Part shown: piece after piece, positions 59,148 to 64,000 of the stretch
Layout: every line of letters begins with the position of its first letter
Position numbering within the stretch: the first letter of the stretch is position 1
NCBI GenBank assembly: GCA_903829015.1
Contig: CAIKOJ010000180.1
Location: 1 to 64,000, forward strand
Reading direction: 5' to 3'
DNA: 64,000 nt
DNA from: an uncultured Bacteroidota bacterium
GTDB taxonomy: Bacteria; Bacteroidota; Bacteroidia; Chitinophagales; Chitinophagaceae
Made by a program: the position numbers and the translations under genes
The notes under the pieces: generated by a model
Told to the model about the DNA's origin: nothing
Seen by the model: only the letters and a program-made list of their open reading frames with translations
The model's database searches: none

Positions 59148-61271
59148 ATGAGATATATTTTATCCGTTCTCCTAATATTCTCTCTCTCTTTCAATCAAGA
59201 AAAAGTTTTTGGCCAAGGCTGGCAATCTGCTGTTTTTATCAAAAGTTATGATGGATTATCTTTTGGTACTAATGTTACTACTGATAGATTCGGGAATGTA
59301 TTCATGGCGGCAACTTATGATGGGAGAGGGGTATTTTTAGATAGCTTCTTTTTTCCTGGAATTTCGAATAGTTATTTTGTAATTGCTGCAAAGTATGATT
59401 CGTCAGGCAGACTAATTTGGGGAACATCAAATTGTCTTGGTACTGGATATCCGATTAATATGGCCACCGACAGTTACGGCAATTTATTTATTCTGGGTAT
59501 GTGTGATAACGCATTTAAATGGCAGGCGCATTTTGTTGAAGACACGGTTCCATACATGTATTTCATGGCGAAAATAAATCCATATGCTGAAGTACAGTGG
59601 GTAAAACCGGTTGCTCCTGTTGTAAATCATGTTGCTCCATCGACACCTCTAATTTCCGGCTGGCTGGCTATTGATAATAACGATAACGTAATTGTTACCG
59701 GAGGCTTGGTAGACACAGTAAATAATATTGCTGGTCATATTTTGAGAGGTAGAGGCGGCGCAGATATTTTTATCAATAAGTATGATAACGACGGAAATCT
59801 AATTTGGACTAAGGGTTTTGGTGGTGGAGGTGATGATCTGGCATATGGTCTGTCGACTACTGTTTCAGGTAATTTTTATGTTACAGGCTCATTTCTTTCA
59901 GATACGTTGGCGTTTGATTCCGTTTTGTTGTGCCAGCACGGAGGTGGGTATGGACAGGGAAACGTATTTCTTGCGAAATTTAATGCGGCCGGGAATGTAT
60001 TGTGGGCGAAGTCATCAGTAGGATATGGAATAGGAGTTGCCGTTGGTGCAGATTTAGGCGAGAATGTTTACATCACTGGAATGGCTGACAGCATAAGGTT
60101 TGACACAATTGGATATGCTCATTCAGGTAGCTGTGTCTGTACAGATGAGACTTTCATTACAAAATATAATTCTGTCGGCGCTGTTGAGTGGGTAAGGAAG
60201 TTAGATAATACCGGGCCCGAATATTTAAATGGAATAGCTGTTGATGGCTGCAACAATGTGTGGATTTCGGTAGATGTTTCCGGATTGTCATCTACTGTAT
60301 TCCCTTCTATTCTCGTAGAATATGCTCCTGATGGAATGCTGCTGGAGCGTGCAACATTAAGCAGTGCAGTTTTTGGGAATCAGATTGCAATTGACCCATA
60401 TCGTAACGTTTATTTCGCAAGTAAATATTATCTCAATATGATGTATGGCGGTACTTATTTGACAATTGGACCGTCAAGGTACTATGTGTCAAGTAATGGG
60501 GGAGATGGATATGTTGCTAAGTATAAGCCATCCACCATGACTATGGGAACAACCTTCGGGCATTCAGATACTTCATTTTGTTCTGCGGCTGTCAAAGCTC
60601 TTAATCCACCAAGAGGGTACCTTGCTTATAGTTGGATTGATGGAACTTGGGGCGATTCGCATCCTGTTGCGGATGCAACCCCATTTGTGGTAACATGCTA
60701 TCCAACCGATTGTTCAATGCCAATGCTAGTAGATACTTTCGGTATTACTATTGACTCATTTCATTCGTTTTCTTTAGGAGCAGATACCTCGAGTTGTGTA
60801 CCGTTTTATTTACAAGCACCTTCCTGGCCGGGTGCTAATATGTGGCAAGACAGTTCGGTTACAGATAGTTATTTTGTGTCTTCATCAGGCACTTATTTTC
60901 TTACCAGAACAGAATTGAGTTGCATATTTACAGATACAATAAATGTTACCATCGATAGCATTCCCTGTGTAGGTCCGGCGCATCGCGATTTAGCTGGGAT
61001 GGTTCCGTCAGCATTTACTCCGAACAGTGATGGTGTCAATGATATTCTAACCCCTGTTTTTGAACATGGAGTGCATGTTTCTGATTACGCCTTTAGGATA
61101 TTCGATCGGTTTGGTAAATTGGTTTATAGCTCCAGCAATCCGGTAGAAGGCTGGGACGGAAGCGTTGGCGGAAGAGCAGCCCCAATGGGTGTGTACATCT
61201 ATTTTCTGACTTATAAAACCTCGAATGGGAATCGGCGTAATTCCAATGGGAACATTACTATAATTAGGTAG
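59148..61271 (+). CDS. SBBP-like repeat secreted protein with T9SS type B / gliding-motility-type C-terminal domain
   Basis: FITKYNSVGAVEWVRKL-type repeats; C-term VPSAFTPNSDGVNDILTPVFEHGVHVSDYAFRIFDRFGKLVYSS. Confidence 0.9.
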   Translation: MRYILSVLLIFSLSFNQEKVFGQGWQSAVFIKSYDGLSFGTNVTTDRFGNVFMAATYDGRGVFLDSFFFPGISNSYFVIAAKYDSSGRLIWGTSNCLGTGYPINMATDSYGNLFILGMCDNAFKWQAHFVEDTVPYMYFMAKINPYAEVQWVKPVAPVVNHVAPSTPLISGWLAIDNNDNVIVTGGLVDTVNNIAGHILRGRGGADIFINKYDNDGNLIWTKGFGGGGDDLAYGLSTTVSGNFYVTGSFLSDTLAFDSVLLCQHGGGYGQGNVFLAKFNAAGNVLWAKSSVGYGIGVAVGADLGENVYITGMADSIRFDTIGYAHSGSCVCTDETFITKYNSVGAVEWVRKLDNTGPEYLNGIAVDGCNNVWISVDVSGLSSTVFPSILVEYAPDGMLLERATLSSAVFGNQIAIDPYRNVYFASKYYLNMMYGGTYLTIGPSRYYVSSNGGDGYVAKYKPSTMTMGTTFGHSDTSFCSAAVKALNPPRGYLAYSWIDGTWGDSHPVADATPFVVTCYPTDCSMPMLVDTFGITIDSFHSFSLGADTSSCVPFYLQAPSWPGANMWQDSSVTDSYFVSSSGTYFLTRTELSCIFTDTINVTIDSIPCVGPAHRDLAGMVPSAFTPNSDGVNDILTPVFEHGVHVSDYAFRIFDRFGKLVYSSSNPVEGWDGSVGGRAAPMGVYIYFLTYKTSNGNRRNSNGNITIIR

Positions 61272-61288
61272 AAAGTACTTACAGAATA

Positions 61289-61654
61289 TCATTTTCCTAA
61301 CACCTCTTTGCGGTGTGTTCTTCCCCATATCCGCATTTCATTGATGATTCGTTCCAGAGTATGGCCGTGTGGGGTGAGTTCATATTTAACGGTGACGGGG
61401 CGCGTTTCCATGACAGTTCTTTTTACTAGCAGGTTTATTTCCAGATCCTGTAACTCCTTAGAGAGCATTTTCGTACCAATACCATCCACAGTGCGCATGA
61501 TGTCCATGAACTGCATTGCGCCTCCGCAGCTAAGCGTAGTGATAAGCTGCAGCTTCCATTTTCCACTAAGTATAGCAATGGTATCTTTCGCTGCCAGGAG
61601 TTCGTCGTCTTTGGTACAAGACCTGTCGAGTACAATTGGTTCTTTCTTTTTCAT
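61289..61654 (-). CDS. HxlR family transcriptional regulator
   Basis: ILSGKWKLQLITTLSCGGAMQFMDIMRTVDGIGTKMLSKELQDLEINLLVKR. Confidence 0.9.
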   Translation of the reverse strand: MKKKEPIVLDRSCTKDDELLAAKDTIAILSGKWKLQLITTLSCGGAMQFMDIMRTVDGIGTKMLSKELQDLEINLLVKRTVMETRPVTVKYELTPHGHTLERIINEMRIWGRTHRKEVLGK

Positions 61655-61827
61655 TAGTTCAGGTCTGGGTTGTAATGGGCAAAAATAATGAAATGCAGTT
61701 ATCAGGGTGAGTTATAGTGCAGTCAGTTTCCCACAGGAAACCAGGTTCCGCGGGTGAAGTGGTGAAGTAAATCGATTATGTTGTTGGTAGCTTTGATTTT
61801 TTAACAACCACAAACAACTTTAAGACT

Positions 61828-62175
61828 ATGTCAATCGTGCTCACCGATAACAATTTCGAAGATCAAATAATAGGTTCAGACAAGCTCTCGATAATAGACT
61901 TCTGGGCAACATGGTGCTCACCTTGTGTAGCGCTGGGACCAACAATAGATTCTTTGGGTAGAGATTATGAAGGTCGTATCAATGTGGGCAAGCTCAATGT
62001 AGATGAGAACCCCAACGTTTCAATAAAATACGGAGTAACGAATCTTCCGTGCGTATTGTTTATCATGAATGGCAAAGTAGTTGACCGGCATGTAGGATTG
62101 GCGCCGAAAACTGTTTATGATAAGAAAGTGAAAGCTTTGTTGGATAAAAGTGTTTACGGCTCGAACAAAGTCTGA
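61828..62175 (+). CDS. trxA: Thioredoxin
   Basis: IDFWATWCSPCVALGPTIDSLG. Confidence 0.9.
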   Translation: MSIVLTDNNFEDQIIGSDKLSIIDFWATWCSPCVALGPTIDSLGRDYEGRINVGKLNVDENPNVSIKYGVTNLPCVLFIMNGKVVDRHVGLAPKTVYDKKVKALLDKSVYGSNKV

Positions 62176-62285
62176 TTTTGACATTAGCTGAAAGCAATTG
62201 TTGTGTGAACAGCGAGGGATGTACATAGTTTTACATTATGCAGCCTAATATCATTGAAAGTATATATTTTTGTAAAAAACGACCA

Positions 62286-63707
62286 ATGAATATAAGACTA
62301 CTTCCGTTAACGCTTGCTGTTGCTTTTTTTGTGAATGTTTGTGGGGTAAGAGCCCAGTACATTAGCACAATAGCAGGGCAGGGGTTTATTGCAGGCTATG
62401 CAGGTGACAATGGCATGGCTACTGACGCAACGATGTACTCGCCAACTGACATAGCGTTCGACAAAAAAGGGAATTTGTACATCACTGATTTCATCAATAA
62501 TGTGATCCGCATGGTTGATACCGGCGGAATTATAACTACGGTAGTTGGGACAGGTGTAGGTGCAGGCTCTGCAGGCGCAGGCGCGTATTCAGGCGATTTT
62601 GGTCCGGCTACGGCGGCCAATCTTAATGGTCCGTTTGCCCTGGCGTTAGATACGAATGACAACATCATTTTTGCCGATGGCTATAACCATGTTGTTCGCA
62701 AGGTGACCCGAAGCACCGGGATTATTACAACGATTGCAGGTAAGACAACTGCGGGTTACTCTGGTGACGGCGGACCGGCAACAGATGCTGAGCTTAATAA
62801 CCCTGTGGGCATAGCGATAGACAATGCGGGCAATATTTATATTGCAGATGACCACAATAATGTGATCCGCAAAGTGAATCCCGCTGGAATTATCTCCACC
62901 ATTGCTGGTAATACCACTGCTGGTTTTTCGGGAGATGGGGGGGCTGCTACTGCAGCCTCAATGGATCTGCCAATTGGCATTGCTTTTGATGTGGAACAAA
63001 ATCTATTTATTGCAGATGTTCGGAATAATAAGATCCGTAAGGTAAACATGACTACAGGAATCATTACTACGGTTGGAGGGAGAGATAGTGCGGGTTATTC
63101 GGGTGATGGAGGCCTGATATCAGCGGCCAAACTAGACTCGCCACAACGTATCAATTTTGATGACTCGAATTATATGTATATCTCTGATTTTATGAATAAT
63201 GTGGTGAGGAAAGTGCACCCCGTAACAGGGATCGTTACAACTGTTGCCGGGAACGGTGTTGGCGCAGGCACCACTCCGGCCGCAGGTAGTTATTCGGGTG
63301 ACGGAGGTCCGGCAACCAGTGCAGGAATGTACTTTCCGCATGGTGTGGCTTTTGATAAACAACATAATATGTATATCTGCGACAGGGGAAATGATGTAAT
63401 TCGGAAGATATCGACGCCATTGCCGGTTGATCATACGGTGGTGCATTCAGTTAATTCCTCGCAGAACGGGACTTTCAGCGTTTACCCAAATCCTGTAAAA
63501 GCTGGTGTGGTTACAATCAATCTCACAACTCAGGCTACTGAACGTATGCAGGTGACGGTAGTAAATGTATTGGGTGCGACTGTGCTTACTATGCAAGGAA
63601 CGACAAATGTACCTGCCACATTAACGCTGAGCCAACCTGCTGGAGTTTATCTGATATCTGTTACATCTGCAACAGGTAGATGGATAAAACGAGTTATTGT
63701 AGAGTAG
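62286..63707 (+). CDS. NHL-repeat secreted protein with T9SS sorting domain
   Basis: Repeats TTAGYSGDGGPATDAELNNPVGIAIDNAGNIYIADDHNNVIRKVNPAGIISTIAGN; C-term VYPNPVKAGVVTINLTT...GVYLISVTSATGRWIKRVIVE. Confidence 0.9.
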   Translation: MNIRLLPLTLAVAFFVNVCGVRAQYISTIAGQGFIAGYAGDNGMATDATMYSPTDIAFDKKGNLYITDFINNVIRMVDTGGIITTVVGTGVGAGSAGAGAYSGDFGPATAANLNGPFALALDTNDNIIFADGYNHVVRKVTRSTGIITTIAGKTTAGYSGDGGPATDAELNNPVGIAIDNAGNIYIADDHNNVIRKVNPAGIISTIAGNTTAGFSGDGGAATAASMDLPIGIAFDVEQNLFIADVRNNKIRKVNMTTGIITTVGGRDSAGYSGDGGLISAAKLDSPQRINFDDSNYMYISDFMNNVVRKVHPVTGIVTTVAGNGVGAGTTPAAGSYSGDGGPATSAGMYFPHGVAFDKQHNMYICDRGNDVIRKISTPLPVDHTVVHSVNSSQNGTFSVYPNPVKAGVVTINLTTQATERMQVTVVNVLGATVLTMQGTTNVPATLTLSQPAGVYLISVTSATGRWIKRVIVE

Positions 63708-63900
63708 GGGCGACACTCTGTTACTGAAATATCGCGGACATGCAGCTTGGCGAGAGAGTAATATTCCTTAGAGCCATCTTTGCCCGCAAATAAAACCAGA
63801 CTTAATATTCCTTGGAGCTATTCTTTTGCAAATCAGTTTGGCTTTGATGTAGAAGATCATGAAAAACTAACTATACTGGTGACATTAATTCTAAAGCAGG

Positions 63901-64000
63901 ATGAAGCGGAAGAAAATACTTACTGATCCGGGATTTTGGGTGCTCATTGGTATCAATGTCTATCTTACAATTCATTATTACAACAACCCTGCAATTTTTA
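63901..64000 (+). CDS. 5' end of a hypothetical CDS truncated by window end
   Basis: ATG open frame MKRKKILTDPGFWVLIGINVYLTIHYYNNPAIF with TM-like segment. Confidence 0.45.
   Translation, partial: MKRKKILTDPGFWVLIGINVYLTIHYYNNPAIF

Overview
The window looks like a chromosomal segment from a Bacteroidota bacterium, probably close to Chitinophagaceae. Support: several T9SS-type C-terminal sorting domains, TAnnTTTG-type -7 promoter boxes, bshC, kynurenine-pathway genes and WbqC/GWxTD proteins. Most of it is ordinary housekeeping or metabolic content: MoxR, LemA/TPM, kynU, ribF, exoIII, radC, bshC, an mpl-like Mur ligase, truA, dusB, kup, a phosphohexomutase, ALDH, FKBP, NamZ-like DUF1343, an ABC exporter, kynA and thioredoxin. 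No rRNA, tRNA or CRISPR array was recognised. The interesting material lies in secreted-protein loci and intergenic DNA. (1) A T9SS gene plus NHL-repeat gene cassette appears duplicated at about 20.0-21.6 kb and 24.3-27.6 kb; in one copy the first gene is reduced to an upstream block plus a decayed C-terminal sorting-domain relic. (2) The intact copy (24.4 kb) has an A9 homopolymer that puts its signal peptide out of frame, by phase variation or sequencing error. (3) Hairpin repeat clusters at 9.5-9.8 kb and 29.8-30.1 kb share an architecture but have different, internally complementary stems. (4) A dispersed hairpin plus AAGCTTTGTAG element occurs at 0.2, 19.7, 19.9 and 38.3 kb. (5) Octamer satellites run into the 3' ends of wbqC and dusB. 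(6) A 46-aa lipoprotein gene missing from the ORF track lies at 16454-16594 on the minus strand. (7) A small island at 38.6-40.5 kb holds a terminase-small-subunit-like HTH gene, an orphan small protein and a gene fragment. All family assignments come from recognising translated sequence; no database search was run.
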